Assembly (NCBI GenBank): GCA_002167435.2
Contig: NHBR02000122.1
Coordinates: 1 to 64,000 of the forward strand
Length of the DNA: 64,000 bases
Reading direction: 5' to 3'
Origin: Allomuricauda sp. TMED12
Lineage (GTDB): Bacteria > Bacteroidota > Bacteroidia > Flavobacteriales > Flavobacteriaceae
Part shown: piece after piece, positions 8,699-17,765 of the stretch
How the letters are laid out: every line of letters starts with the position of its first letter
Position numbering within the stretch: the first letter of the stretch is position 1
The notes under the pieces: model-generated
The model's database searches: none
Seen by the model: only the letters and a program-made list of their open reading frames with translations
Told to the model about the DNA's origin: nothing
Program-made: the position numbers and the translations under genes

Positions 8699-9892
8699 AT
8701 GTCGGAAATTGTTGAAAAAACTAAACACTTCGTTTCTAAACTGTTAACGGAAAAGCTTGATTCCAGGTTCTTGTACCACAACTTGCGACATACCCAACGA
8801 GTGGTTAAAAGTACTAAAGAATTGCTCAATTATTATAATCTTGAAGAGGTTGAAAACGAGAGATTATTGCTAGCCTCATGGTTCCACGATGTTGGCCATA
8901 TAAAAGGTTGGGAAGACCATGAAGAAAGTAGCTGTGCAATTGCCAGAGACTTTCTCGATAAAAATGGCTACGACCCTAAAGGTATCGAGCAAGTATGTTC
9001 GTTGATTATGGCAACAAAAATGTGCAAGGAGCCCTCCAATCTCTTGGAAGGAATCATCAGGGATGCGGATATATCCCATTTTGCCAAGAAAAGTTATTGG
9101 GAAACCACCGATTTTTTAAAAGAGGAACTCAAAGAATTAGGAGTTGCTGATTATTCCGCCAAAGAATGGCGGGACAAGAACATTAAAATGTTCCGAACAA
9201 AGCATAATTTTTTCACGGACTATGCTAAAGAGAATTGGGAAGAGGGAAAACAACAGAATCTAAAAAAACTGCTCAAAGAGAAAAAGGCCGAAAAAAAGAT
9301 TGCCAAAAAGGAAGCTTTAAAAGCAAAATACAAAAGTGAAAGCCCCGATAGAAGTGTACAGACCTTGTATCGAGTAACTTTGAGAAATCACTTAAAGCTT
9401 AGTGATATTGCAGACACAAAGGCAAATATATTGCTGTCCGTGAATGCCATTATTATTTCACTGGTATTGGCCAACTTACTTACCAAATTGGACAATCCAT
9501 CCAACACCTATATGATTTATCCCACATTCATATTAATCCTGTTCAGCGTTGTTTCTATGGTCCTATCCGTGTTGGCTACCCGGCCCAATATCACAAGCGG
9601 TAAATTCACCAAGGAAGATGTGGAAAAAAGAAGGGTGAACCTATTGTTCTTCGGGAACTTCCACCAAATGGGTCTTGAGGAATACCAGTCAGCGGTACAA
9701 GAACTGGTAAAGGATAAAGACTATGTGTACTCCTCACTTACAAAGGACCTCTACTATTTGGGTATTGTTTTAAATAGAAAATATAAGATACTGCGTTTAA
9801 CCTACAACATTTTTATGTTCGGTATCATTATATCTGTTATTGCCTTTGGTATTGCCTTTCGGTTTTTTGGCCCGGAGAGATTGATTTTCTAA
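8699..9892 (+). CDS. HD phosphohydrolase fused to Pycsar-type TM effector domain (PycTM/DUF5706)
   Basis: 397 residues. The N-terminal ~200 residues are an HD domain with an apparently complete metal set: H31 in RHTQRV, H63-D64 in WFHDVGH, H74 in HEESS and D122 in RDADISHFA. A lysine-rich linker (~185-220) follows. Residues ~225-397 match the Pycsar transmembrane effector family: the DIADTKANILL motif, two adjacent helices (ANILLSVNAIIISLVLANLL and YPTFILILFSVVSMVLSVLA), and a last helix near the C-terminus. Known PycTM effectors damage membranes when cyclic nucleotides are made during phage infection. No cyclase gene is nearby. HD enzymes often cleave nucleotides, so self-contained signal control is possible but unproven. 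Confidence 0.85.
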   Translation: MSEIVEKTKHFVSKLLTEKLDSRFLYHNLRHTQRVVKSTKELLNYYNLEEVENERLLLASWFHDVGHIKGWEDHEESSCAIARDFLDKNGYDPKGIEQVCSLIMATKMCKEPSNLLEGIIRDADISHFAKKSYWETTDFLKEELKELGVADYSAKEWRDKNIKMFRTKHNFFTDYAKENWEEGKQQNLKKLLKEKKAEKKIAKKEALKAKYKSESPDRSVQTLYRVTLRNHLKLSDIADTKANILLSVNAIIISLVLANLLTKLDNPSNTYMIYPTFILILFSVVSMVLSVLATRPNITSGKFTKEDVEKRRVNLLFFGNFHQMGLEEYQSAVQELVKDKDYVYSSLTKDLYYLGIVLNRKYKILRLTYNIFMFGIIISVIAFGIAFRFFGPERLIF

Positions 9893-9893
9893 C

Positions 9894-12269
9894 TCACGAA
9901 CTTAATTCCTCCATAAGGTCATCATAAGTATAGGAACGCTCTGATTTTTTGTCCTTTTGATATAAAATCTCGGCCCTTATCGCCTTTAATCCAGATATAC
10001 CTTGAACACCTTCCAATTCAACAATCTCAATGTTGTTGGTAAAGTATCCTTTGGCCTTTAAAAAACTAATATAACGCAGATATTCTTTCTCGTCCTTGCG
10101 TTGCGAGTACACAATGGCCAGTTTTCCTTTTTGTGTAAGGCGCTCGTTGGTCCCCTTAATAAAGGATTTATCTATTCGTTTTTTAATGACTTCATATCTG
10201 GCGTTGTAGGTGCCATCTACATCAAATCGTTTTTCATCCATTCTAAAACGAATGGCCAGAGAAGTGCTATATACCAATACCAAGGATGCCACATCCAATT
10301 TAACTGGAAGATGTGGTTTTAGGGCGTAGTACTTATTTTCCATTTCGCACATAACCTGAAGCTGCCATAACCTTAGATTACTCAAGAAAAGTTCGTTGAA
10401 TTCTTGGTCCTTTGCGATTGAGCTGCCTATGTACATATTATGCTCCACCCCATCGGTTTTATAGCGCTCAAAATAATGAGGGAACATCTCTTGGGCTTCC
10501 TCTTGTTTTTTGTCCAAAAGAGCAGCCAGTTTCATATTGGCTTCCATTACGCTATTATCGTAATTTCTGCGATGATCGTAATAGCTTTCGGTGGCCTTGT
10601 CTATTTTTTCGCCATATTTATCCAAAAGCACAGCAATTTCATCATCTTCTTTTTGAAGGTGATTGAACACGGGGTCCACTTCTTCTTTCACAAAATCAAA
10701 GACGGCTTGTTCCGTATGGGTAAACAATGCCTCCTTAACCTCATTCAAATAATTGTTTACTCTGAACATCAACTCTTCATAAATCGGAAGCTTGTATTTT
10801 TTGAAAGCGATTTCCAAAACATCGTTGATTTCAGAAAGCTGGATCATTAAATCTCTTTGGATGGCAAGATTACGTTCCTTTGCAGAATCCTTTATATCAA
10901 TTTGACCATATAATGGGTATACATCTTTGAAAACAATTTCTTCGAACATGGGTTCGTTGCCAGCCAACTCATCTGCCATAAACCGTTTGGCTTCTTCCTG
11001 GAACTTCCAATATACCGATGGATGCACGGAGGTACACTCATGCTGGATAACCGCATCAATTAAGTTCTCTTCTTCCTCGATGGTTCGCATTACGGCCGCG
11101 ATAATGTACGGCATTACATCGTCCAACTTGTTTGCGTTAACACTATTCAGCTCGTTCACTTTACCAGAAACTAGCTCAAGTACACCCAACAGCTCTCCAT
11201 TGACAGAAATTGGCGCCAAAATGGCACTTTTAATGCCTTGGTCCATTAAGTTTTTATAGGGCTGAACCTTACCCTCTGTTTTTTTATAATATTGCTCCAC
11301 GTTGGAGATAGCGAAATACTTATTCTCTTTGAACAGTTTTCCATGGGAGTAATTACAAAAAGTAGAATCACATATCTCTGTATCCTTACCATTAAGGATA
11401 TAACTGTCCATTCCCTTACCATATATCTTAAAAAAGTGATTGGCTCTTGAATCATATCCTGCGAACCCTACTTTAATGTCATTTAGTTTAAAAAACGACC
11501 TAAAGGTATCTTCGAAACTTTCCATAAAGGACTCTTTGCCCTTTTGGGTCTTACCTATCAAGGTTGACTTTATTTCCGAAACGGAATGCTCGGCAGTTAC
11601 ATCGAACATATTGGATATTACAAAGCCTTTGGCGGTAAAACTATTTGGTGGTATTTTTTCCTTCCACAAATCCAGATTGTAAAAGTTGTCCAACAACTCA
11701 TCCACATCATCTTGTGTAATCTCCTTGGCTTTGTCGGTTGGAATAATTTCCATAAAATCCGCATTGTACAAAATACGGTACCTACGCATCACTCCATTGG
11801 TATCCGGTATATCATAAAAGAAAGGACGCCTAAAATCTAAATTATAGCCGTAATAGAACTTTAAGATTACGGTACATCTCATAATGTATCCGAACTCGTA
11901 AGGTATATTGGTTATCTCCAAGTCAAAATCTTCCCCTGCATCTTTCAAGATTTGACGAAACCGCTCAGAAGAATTGAATACCAAATTTTCAAAAGGTGTG
12001 GATGCAGTCTTGATTTCATTCTTGGTTAAAATTGGAGAAAAAGAGTCCTCCAAAATCACTCGAATCACATCCTTGTGTTTTTCCAACAAAGACAAATCAG
12101 AAAAGCCTTCTCTCAATTCCGGGTACGGAGCTTGTGCATCCAATACATATTTTGCCTTTTGGGCAATATATGCGTTGGAACTATTGAGTTGTTCATCGTA
12201 ATGTTCCAATAATTTATTGAAACTCACCAATTGAACAAGGGGACTTTCCGAATTGTAGTCGTGCTTCAT
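9894..12269 (-). CDS. Large GAF-domain protein
   Basis: 791 residues, cytoplasmic: no signal peptide or membrane segment. A GAF-like sensor region lies at about 260-400, ending in SAILAPISVNGELLGVLEL. After it comes a long helical part with GQIDIKDSAKERN and many charged residues, probably coiled coil (about 440-600). No histidine kinase, GGDEF or effector domain is recognisable. It is convergent with the HD/PycTM gene with one base between the stops, and divergent from the next phosphoesterase. It may sense a small ligand, but neither ligand nor output is visible. Confidence 0.7.
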   Translation of the reverse strand: MKHDYNSESPLVQLVSFNKLLEHYDEQLNSSNAYIAQKAKYVLDAQAPYPELREGFSDLSLLEKHKDVIRVILEDSFSPILTKNEIKTASTPFENLVFNSSERFRQILKDAGEDFDLEITNIPYEFGYIMRCTVILKFYYGYNLDFRRPFFYDIPDTNGVMRRYRILYNADFMEIIPTDKAKEITQDDVDELLDNFYNLDLWKEKIPPNSFTAKGFVISNMFDVTAEHSVSEIKSTLIGKTQKGKESFMESFEDTFRSFFKLNDIKVGFAGYDSRANHFFKIYGKGMDSYILNGKDTEICDSTFCNYSHGKLFKENKYFAISNVEQYYKKTEGKVQPYKNLMDQGIKSAILAPISVNGELLGVLELVSGKVNELNSVNANKLDDVMPYIIAAVMRTIEEEENLIDAVIQHECTSVHPSVYWKFQEEAKRFMADELAGNEPMFEEIVFKDVYPLYGQIDIKDSAKERNLAIQRDLMIQLSEINDVLEIAFKKYKLPIYEELMFRVNNYLNEVKEALFTHTEQAVFDFVKEEVDPVFNHLQKEDDEIAVLLDKYGEKIDKATESYYDHRRNYDNSVMEANMKLAALLDKKQEEAQEMFPHYFERYKTDGVEHNMYIGSSIAKDQEFNELFLSNLRLWQLQVMCEMENKYYALKPHLPVKLDVASLVLVYSTSLAIRFRMDEKRFDVDGTYNARYEVIKKRIDKSFIKGTNERLTQKGKLAIVYSQRKDEKEYLRYISFLKAKGYFTNNIEIVELEGVQGISGLKAIRAEILYQKDKKSERSYTYDDLMEELSS

Positions 12270-12386
12270 TCCTTAGTTAGTCGCGGTTTAGCCGTCAAAG
12301 TTACAAAAAGTAGGAATGCATGCCCATTAATAGATATCTTTATGGGCAAATCACCATTTTTAAGGATAATTAGTAAAAACTTTTCC

Positions 12387-13283
12387 ATGTCCTCTTCAAC
12401 CCGATTAGAAAGAGCCTACAAAAACGCGATGACGATCCCATTCGATGAGGATTCCAAATTCATCTTTTTTAGTGATTGCCACCGCGGGGATAATAGTTTT
12501 GCTGATGACTTTGCCAACAACCGAAACATCTATTTCCATGCCCTCAATCATTATTATAGAGAGGGTTTTACCTATATTGAGCTTGGTGATGGAGATGAAC
12601 TTTGGGAAAATCTAAGTTTTGATTCTATTATTGAGGCGCATAAAAATGTGTATCAACTTTTACGACGATTCCATTTGGAAAAGCGGCTCCACATGCTCTG
12701 GGGCAATCACGATATGGTGTATAGAAACCCTGATTATGTGGACAAGCATCTTTCCCATTATTTTGAACCCATTGATGGCTCGGACAAAGAACTTTTCGAA
12801 GGCATCACCTATCATGAAGCACTCATTTTAAAACATACCGATACTGGTCAAGAAATTTTTTGTGTCCACGGCCATCAAGCGGATTGGTGGAATTATGTGT
12901 GTTGGCGTATCGGCCGATTTTTGGTTCGGATTTTATGGAAACCGCTCCAAGTGGTAGGCATCGCCGACCCAACAAGCCCTGCCAAAAATTATAAAGAGCT
13001 TATTCGCATTGAAAAGCGTATCAAACGTTGGATTTTAAAGAAAGGCTTGCTCATTACCCTTGCAGGACACACGCATAGACCTCGGTTCCCAGAACCTGGT
13101 CAAATTCCTTTTTTTAATGATGGGAGCTGTGTTCACCCAAGGAGCATCACGGGTATTGAGATTGAAGGTGGACAAATATCACTGATCAAATGGCACATAG
13201 ACACCAAACCGGATGGCACGCTTCAAATTGTGCGAGTATTGTTGGAAGGACCGGAAAAGCTCCAAGATTATATAGACCATTAA
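12387..13283 (+). CDS. Metallophosphoesterase
   Basis: 298 residues from ATG 12387 (MSSSTRLERAYK). An in-frame ATG at 12342 is possible, but the sequence between does not look like conserved protein. Calcineurin-like metal motifs are complete: SDCHRGDN, LGDGDELWEN, WGNHDMV, CVHGHQADWW and AGHTHRPRF. The layout resembles LpxH-type enzymes but lacks clear lipid-specific features, so the substrate is open. No signal peptide. It overlaps the convergent PLP-enzyme gene by 4 bases. Confidence 0.83.
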   Translation: MSSSTRLERAYKNAMTIPFDEDSKFIFFSDCHRGDNSFADDFANNRNIYFHALNHYYREGFTYIELGDGDELWENLSFDSIIEAHKNVYQLLRRFHLEKRLHMLWGNHDMVYRNPDYVDKHLSHYFEPIDGSDKELFEGITYHEALILKHTDTGQEIFCVHGHQADWWNYVCWRIGRFLVRILWKPLQVVGIADPTSPAKNYKELIRIEKRIKRWILKKGLLITLAGHTHRPRFPEPGQIPFFNDGSCVHPRSITGIEIEGGQISLIKWHIDTKPDGTLQIVRVLLEGPEKLQDYIDH

Positions 13284-14539
13284 GCTCGTTTCGCCATTGT
13301 TTTAATGGCATCTACAAATTGATCTAACTCTTCAGTAGTAGTAAAAACGTTTGGAGTAATCCTACATCCATGCACGTTTTCAAAATCTATCGCCACAGTC
13401 CACACATTAAACTCATCCAGCAAGGTTTTGGCCATTTCGCTTGGCTTCAGGTTCTTGAGACCCACGTTAGCAATTCCGCAACTCCGATGCGGTTCAATAG
13501 GAGTGTTTATCACCACATTTTCCACATCCCGTAATTGATCACTCCAATACCGTTGCAAATAGCGCATGCGGTTTTCCTTTCGCTCCATTCCTATCATTTC
13601 CAAATAATCCACAGCGTCGTTTATGGTTAAGTCCGTATGCACAGGATGTGTTCCCGTATGGTTGAGCCTACGTATTTTGGTCTTATCATTTTCGTGTTCT
13701 GCCAGTAAAGGCCAAATTGTCGGAATGTTCTTTTTTGCCACATACAGCATGCCCGCCCCTAAAGGGGCACATAACCATTTGTGCAAACTGCAACCGTAGT
13801 AATCGCAATCCAATTCGGCCAAATCAACCTTTATATGACCAACACAATGGGCACCATCAACCATTACCTCAACACCATGTGAATGTGCCATGTCACATAT
13901 TTTTCGAACTGGTAAAATTTGCCCCGTAACGTTAACCATATGGCAAATCATCAATAACTTGGTCTTTGGTGTTATTTGCGATTCATAGAGGGATATAATT
14001 TCTTCGTCAGACTCAGGGTGGTTGGGCAAGGACACTTTTTTACAAACAATTCCGTAGCGCTCTACCATCTGTTCAAAATGAACTTGCATTGCCCCATAAT
14101 CCTGAACCGCAAATATCACCTCATCACCCTTTTCCCATGGATACCCCCCAATAATCATATCCAAGGATTCCGTTGTGTTTCTTGTAATAATCAATTCCGT
14201 TTCCGAACAATTAACAAGCTCTGCTACTCGAGCTGCTGCCTTTTTCTTGTTATCCCATTGCACAGTACGCATGTAATAAGAGCCTTCATAATTCACATGT
14301 TGCACATGCTCCATGTATTTATTCAGTATTGGGGTTGGAACAATATTATAGTAGCCACTTTCGAGGTTAATGTATTCTGGCTTCAGTTTGTAATCTTTCC
14401 TAATTCGTTCCCAAAACTCCTCGCTATTTTTATCTGGATAAGGGGTTTCATCAATAGATCCGGTATCGAGCGTAATTGGAAAAAGTGGGGCAGCGATAGC
14501 AGCATTGCCTAGATGACGTAAGAATTGTCGCTTTTTCAT
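13280..14539 (-). CDS. Class V aminotransferase-fold PLP enzyme with N-terminal export-like signal
   Basis: 419 residues. The fold is that of cysteine desulfurase / isopenicillin N epimerase enzymes: TRNTTESLDMII, VDGAHCVGHIKVDLAELDCD, and the PLP lysine K254 in SLHKWLCAPLGAG. The N-terminus (MKKRQFLRHLGNAAIAAPLF) resembles a Tat signal with K-R in place of R-R, which suggests export of a folded cofactor enzyme. Reaction unknown; epimerase, lyase or transaminase are all possible. It overlaps the convergent phosphoesterase by 4 bases. Confidence 0.83.
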   Translation of the reverse strand: MKKRQFLRHLGNAAIAAPLFPITLDTGSIDETPYPDKNSEEFWERIRKDYKLKPEYINLESGYYNIVPTPILNKYMEHVQHVNYEGSYYMRTVQWDNKKKAAARVAELVNCSETELIITRNTTESLDMIIGGYPWEKGDEVIFAVQDYGAMQVHFEQMVERYGIVCKKVSLPNHPESDEEIISLYESQITPKTKLLMICHMVNVTGQILPVRKICDMAHSHGVEVMVDGAHCVGHIKVDLAELDCDYYGCSLHKWLCAPLGAGMLYVAKKNIPTIWPLLAEHENDKTKIRRLNHTGTHPVHTDLTINDAVDYLEMIGMERKENRMRYLQRYWSDQLRDVENVVINTPIEPHRSCGIANVGLKNLKPSEMAKTLLDEFNVWTVAIDFENVHGCRITPNVFTTTEELDQFVDAIKTMAKRA

Positions 14540-14618
14540 GTTGGCGAAGGTTTGATTAAAAAAAGAATAGTACTTTTCGATTTTACTTTGTCTTCAAGAT
14601 ACAACTTACACCCATAAA

Positions 14619-15782
14619 ATGGATGATGTAAAGATTATATTTGATCAAATTCCCATTCACTACGACCTTGCTTCGCATATTATGCTATTGGGCATTGTTC
14701 AAGGATTTTTCTTGGCTTTAGTTATTTTTTTGAGGGCCAAATGGAAATCGGCCATCAATTTGTTTGGCTGGTCGCTTTTGGTGCAATGCTTGGTTTTTTT
14801 GGATGTATATCTGTGCTATACGGGTCTCATGAAACATGTGATCCATTTAAATGATTCCACGGAATTTTTGGTGCTCCTGATTACTCCGACATTGTATTTT
14901 TTTCTATTCACTTTATTGGAACGGAAACCCATCACCCTAAAAAAACATTGGCCACATTTTGTATTGCCCATACTGTACGCTATTTCTCAAATCAACTACT
15001 ATTTAAGCCCCATTGAGGTAAAACTTAATGCCTATTTGGGTGCTTACCACCGAGACTTGGGTTTTGTGGAGGTCCCTGGAGATATGAATTATTCCTATCA
15101 TTTCATCAAAAATCAGTTTAGGTGGTTGGTCCTGTTCAGTTTCGCATTTTACTTAGTGCTTTCACTCCTATTGGTGATAAAAACAAGAAAAAAGGGTTGG
15201 GTCTCCCCAAAGAATATTAAAGTGGACAAGTATATTTTTTCGAGAAATACAGTTATTTTCTTTTTTGTACTGATGCTATCCTTATTCATTATTTACTTGA
15301 ATTATGATGATGATGGTGGAGATCATATTATTGGAATAATACAGACAGTAACAATTTTCCTTACCTCCTTTTTCATTCTTTCAGAATCTCGCTTTTTTGA
15401 AAAATCGTGGATTGCAGAAAAATATGAGACCTTGGCCAGCAATTCCATTGAATTCGAAAACATAGAAAACTTGATGATGGAATCACAATATTATTCCCAA
15501 CAAGATGTGACACTTAAAAAGGTAGCGGAAAAATTGGAAACCAATGGCAATGCCATTTCCAAACTGATCAATTCCAAAACAGGAGTAAACTTCAATGACT
15601 ACATCAACCAAAAAAGGATTGCACTGTCCCAACAAAGACTGTTGGATCCCGAATTCAAGCATCTTACCGTGGAGGCCATTGGCCAATCCGTTGGTTTCAA
15701 ATCCAAATCGGCCTTTTACAATGCATTTAAAAAACATTCCGGCCAATCGCCATCCGCATTTATGAAGCAAAAAAGAGTATAA
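14619..15782 (+). CDS. AraC-family regulator with membrane-spanning N-terminus
   Basis: 387 residues. About seven hydrophobic segments fill residues 15-255 (for example IMLLGIVQGFFLALVIFLRA and TVIFFFVLMLSLFIIYLNY). A C-terminal AraC-type double helix-turn-helix follows (~285-387) with VAEKLETNGNAISKLINSK and AIGQSVGFKSKSAFYNAFKK. This membrane-sensor plus AraC layout is common in Bacteroidetes. A near-consensus -7 box TTACTTTG lies at 14583-14590. The neighbouring acyltransferase may be a target; no ligand is known. Confidence 0.88.
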   Translation: MDDVKIIFDQIPIHYDLASHIMLLGIVQGFFLALVIFLRAKWKSAINLFGWSLLVQCLVFLDVYLCYTGLMKHVIHLNDSTEFLVLLITPTLYFFLFTLLERKPITLKKHWPHFVLPILYAISQINYYLSPIEVKLNAYLGAYHRDLGFVEVPGDMNYSYHFIKNQFRWLVLFSFAFYLVLSLLLVIKTRKKGWVSPKNIKVDKYIFSRNTVIFFFVLMLSLFIIYLNYDDDGGDHIIGIIQTVTIFLTSFFILSESRFFEKSWIAEKYETLASNSIEFENIENLMMESQYYSQQDVTLKKVAEKLETNGNAISKLINSKTGVNFNDYINQKRIALSQQRLLDPEFKHLTVEAIGQSVGFKSKSAFYNAFKKHSGQSPSAFMKQKRV

Positions 15783-15828
15783 TTTCTCCATTATTGCAAT
15801 TCAGGACGTTTACCAGTTCAAAAAAAAC

Positions 15829-15857
15829 TTGTATCTAAACGACACTTTTCATCTTTG
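15829..15857 (+). promoter_or_regulatory. Candidate Bacteroidetes promoter for the acyltransferase gene
   Basis: TTG at 15829-15831 and CATCTTTG at 15850-15857 are 18 bases apart, one mismatch from the Bacteroidetes -33/-7 pattern (TTG, then TAnnTTTG). The box lies 14 bases before ATG 15872. Confidence 0.45.
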
Positions 15858-15871
15858 GAAAAAATTTTAGG

Positions 15872-17014
15872 ATGAAAACTACTATCAGGCGTTACGATTT
15901 GGATTGGCTAAGGGTCATTGTATTCGGGCTACTTATTTTTTACCATGTTGGGATGTTCTTTGTTCCTTGGGGTTGGCATATCAAAAACAATGTGATTTAC
16001 GATTGGCTCCGCTGGCCCATGTTGTTCTTGAACCAATGGCGACTGCCTATTCTTTTTGTAATATCGGGCATGGGAACCTACTATGCTTTGGGCAAAAGAA
16101 GCATGGGCAAATTTGCATGGGAGCGTTTTCTTCGATTGGGCATCCCATTGGTAGTGGGAATGATTTTAATAGTACCTCCGCAAATATATTTTGAACGAGT
16201 GGTCGAGGGTGCATTCTCAGGTTCTTACTGGGAATATTTTACCACGGTTGCTTTTGATGGCATCTACCCCGAAGGAAACACGAGTTGGCACCACCTCTGG
16301 TTTTTGCCTTACCTTTTGGTTTTCTCGTGGATACTAGCACCACTTTTCGTCTACCTAAGAAAACACCAAACCCGATTTATTGATTGGGTAAAAAGGACGA
16401 TTCAAAAAACTTGGGGCATATATATATTTGTGATTCCGCTCTACTTTGCAGAATCATTGATCCAACCTTTCTTTCCTATCACCCACGCTTTGGTAGATGA
16501 TTGGTTCAATTTTACATTCAGTATTATCCTCTTCTTTTATGGTTTTGTATTGATAGCTACGGGAGATGTGTTTTGGCAAACAATTGCCAACATAAAGTAT
16601 AAAGCTTTGATTTTAGGAATCATTGGGTTCTCGGGCCAGACAATTATATGGCTATTTTTTGAAGACGGTTATGTAATTCATTTCACAGAAGCACTTCTGA
16701 AAGTGGTAAACATTTGGTCGTGGATATTAGCGCTCTTTGCCTTCGCCGCTAAATACCTCAACAAGCCTAGTTCTGGACTTGCCTACGCGAACAGGGCCGT
16801 TTATCCATTCTACATCTTGCACCAGACCATTACCGTTGGCATTGCCTACTATTTGATGAACCTTGATTGGGGGCTTTTTCCAAAAGCGATGATACTAATT
16901 GTGGGGACATTTGGAATAAGTTGGTTGATTTACGACTTGATTATTTTGCGTATTCCAATATTGCATCCACTATTTGGTTTGAAAGGGAAAGACAAAAAAA
17001 AGCCTGCAGATTAA
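15872..17014 (+). CDS. Acyltransferase 3 family membrane protein
   Basis: 380 residues with about ten transmembrane helices. The start RRYDLDWLRVIVFGLLIFYH with its Arg-His pair is typical of acyltransferase 3 / OpgC-type proteins, which move acyl groups onto sugars of surface glycans or membrane-derived glucans. ISGMGTYYALGKR and KFAWERFLRLGIP also fit. The acceptor cannot be deduced. It follows the AraC-type regulator by 89 bases with its own candidate promoter. Confidence 0.85.
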   Translation: MKTTIRRYDLDWLRVIVFGLLIFYHVGMFFVPWGWHIKNNVIYDWLRWPMLFLNQWRLPILFVISGMGTYYALGKRSMGKFAWERFLRLGIPLVVGMILIVPPQIYFERVVEGAFSGSYWEYFTTVAFDGIYPEGNTSWHHLWFLPYLLVFSWILAPLFVYLRKHQTRFIDWVKRTIQKTWGIYIFVIPLYFAESLIQPFFPITHALVDDWFNFTFSIILFFYGFVLIATGDVFWQTIANIKYKALILGIIGFSGQTIIWLFFEDGYVIHFTEALLKVVNIWSWILALFAFAAKYLNKPSSGLAYANRAVYPFYILHQTITVGIAYYLMNLDWGLFPKAMILIVGTFGISWLIYDLIILRIPILHPLFGLKGKDKKKPAD

Positions 17015-17090
17015 CGATTTAACTACAATTTATCATGTTGGTGGCAAGGTATTTGCTAATTTTATATGAAGACACTTGCTTACTCTTATT

Positions 17091-17756
17091 ATGAAAAGAC
17101 TGATTTTCACCTTAATGGGAATTACTTTTGGGTTGGTTTCGACATTCGCACAATCGTCGGACTTACCTACTACACGACCATTGAAAATTGGCAACAACAA
17201 TAAACTTGATGTAAAAGCAAGTAATCAAGGCACATTACTTCGCATGCCTTCGGTATTAGATGAAAATCTAACTTCCAAAAATGAAAAACCCGGAGTTAAA
17301 ATGTTGCCGGACCGAGAATTGCTTCAAGCTGGCCATGATATGGTCATCGACCCTAAAGTGATTGAAAAAAGAGAAAAAGGTGCCAACGAGCATTTTGGAG
17401 ACCAATATTTAGGTGATTTTAAAACCACGGCCAAATTTGTCGGTATTGTAGCCAGAGACCACGAATATGTGGATGGTGACCGAATCAAAATCTATGTAAA
17501 TGGCGAAGTGGCCGAGTATAATCTGTTGCTCGGTGGCTCTTTTAAAGGTATTAATCTCGACTTGGTAAAAGGTTTTAACCGCATAGAGTTCGAGGCGCTA
17601 AACCAAGGCTCTTCTGGGCCAAATACAGCGCAGGTCATTGTAACCGATGATAAAGGCGTAGTCATTCACAACAACCGCTGGAACCTTTCCACAGGTTCTA
17701 GAGCAAGTCTGATTATTGTTAAAGAAGAGGATAGCGGCATAGAAAAAAACAACTAA
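17091..17756 (+). CDS. Secreted protein of unknown function
   Basis: 221 residues from ATG 17091, giving the signal peptide MKRLIFTLMGITFGLVSTFA cut before QSS. An upstream in-frame start at 17076 is not favoured. The second half (about 120-215) is strand-rich, with GDRIKIYVNGEVAEYNLLL and GFNRIEFEALNQGSSGPNT, and looks like a small beta-sandwich. No catalytic motif is seen. It ends 9 bases from the convergent acylase gene. I do not recognise a named family. Confidence 0.68.
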   Translation: MKRLIFTLMGITFGLVSTFAQSSDLPTTRPLKIGNNNKLDVKASNQGTLLRMPSVLDENLTSKNEKPGVKMLPDRELLQAGHDMVIDPKVIEKREKGANEHFGDQYLGDFKTTAKFVGIVARDHEYVDGDRIKIYVNGEVAEYNLLLGGSFKGINLDLVKGFNRIEFEALNQGSSGPNTAQVIVTDDKGVVIHNNRWNLSTGSRASLIIVKEEDSGIEKNN

Positions 17757-17765
17757 ACAGTTTCC

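Noticed and set aside
8699-9892. Complete Pycsar defence system
   Set aside because: Only the effector-type domain is present; no pyrimidine cyclase or other defence gene lies within the window.
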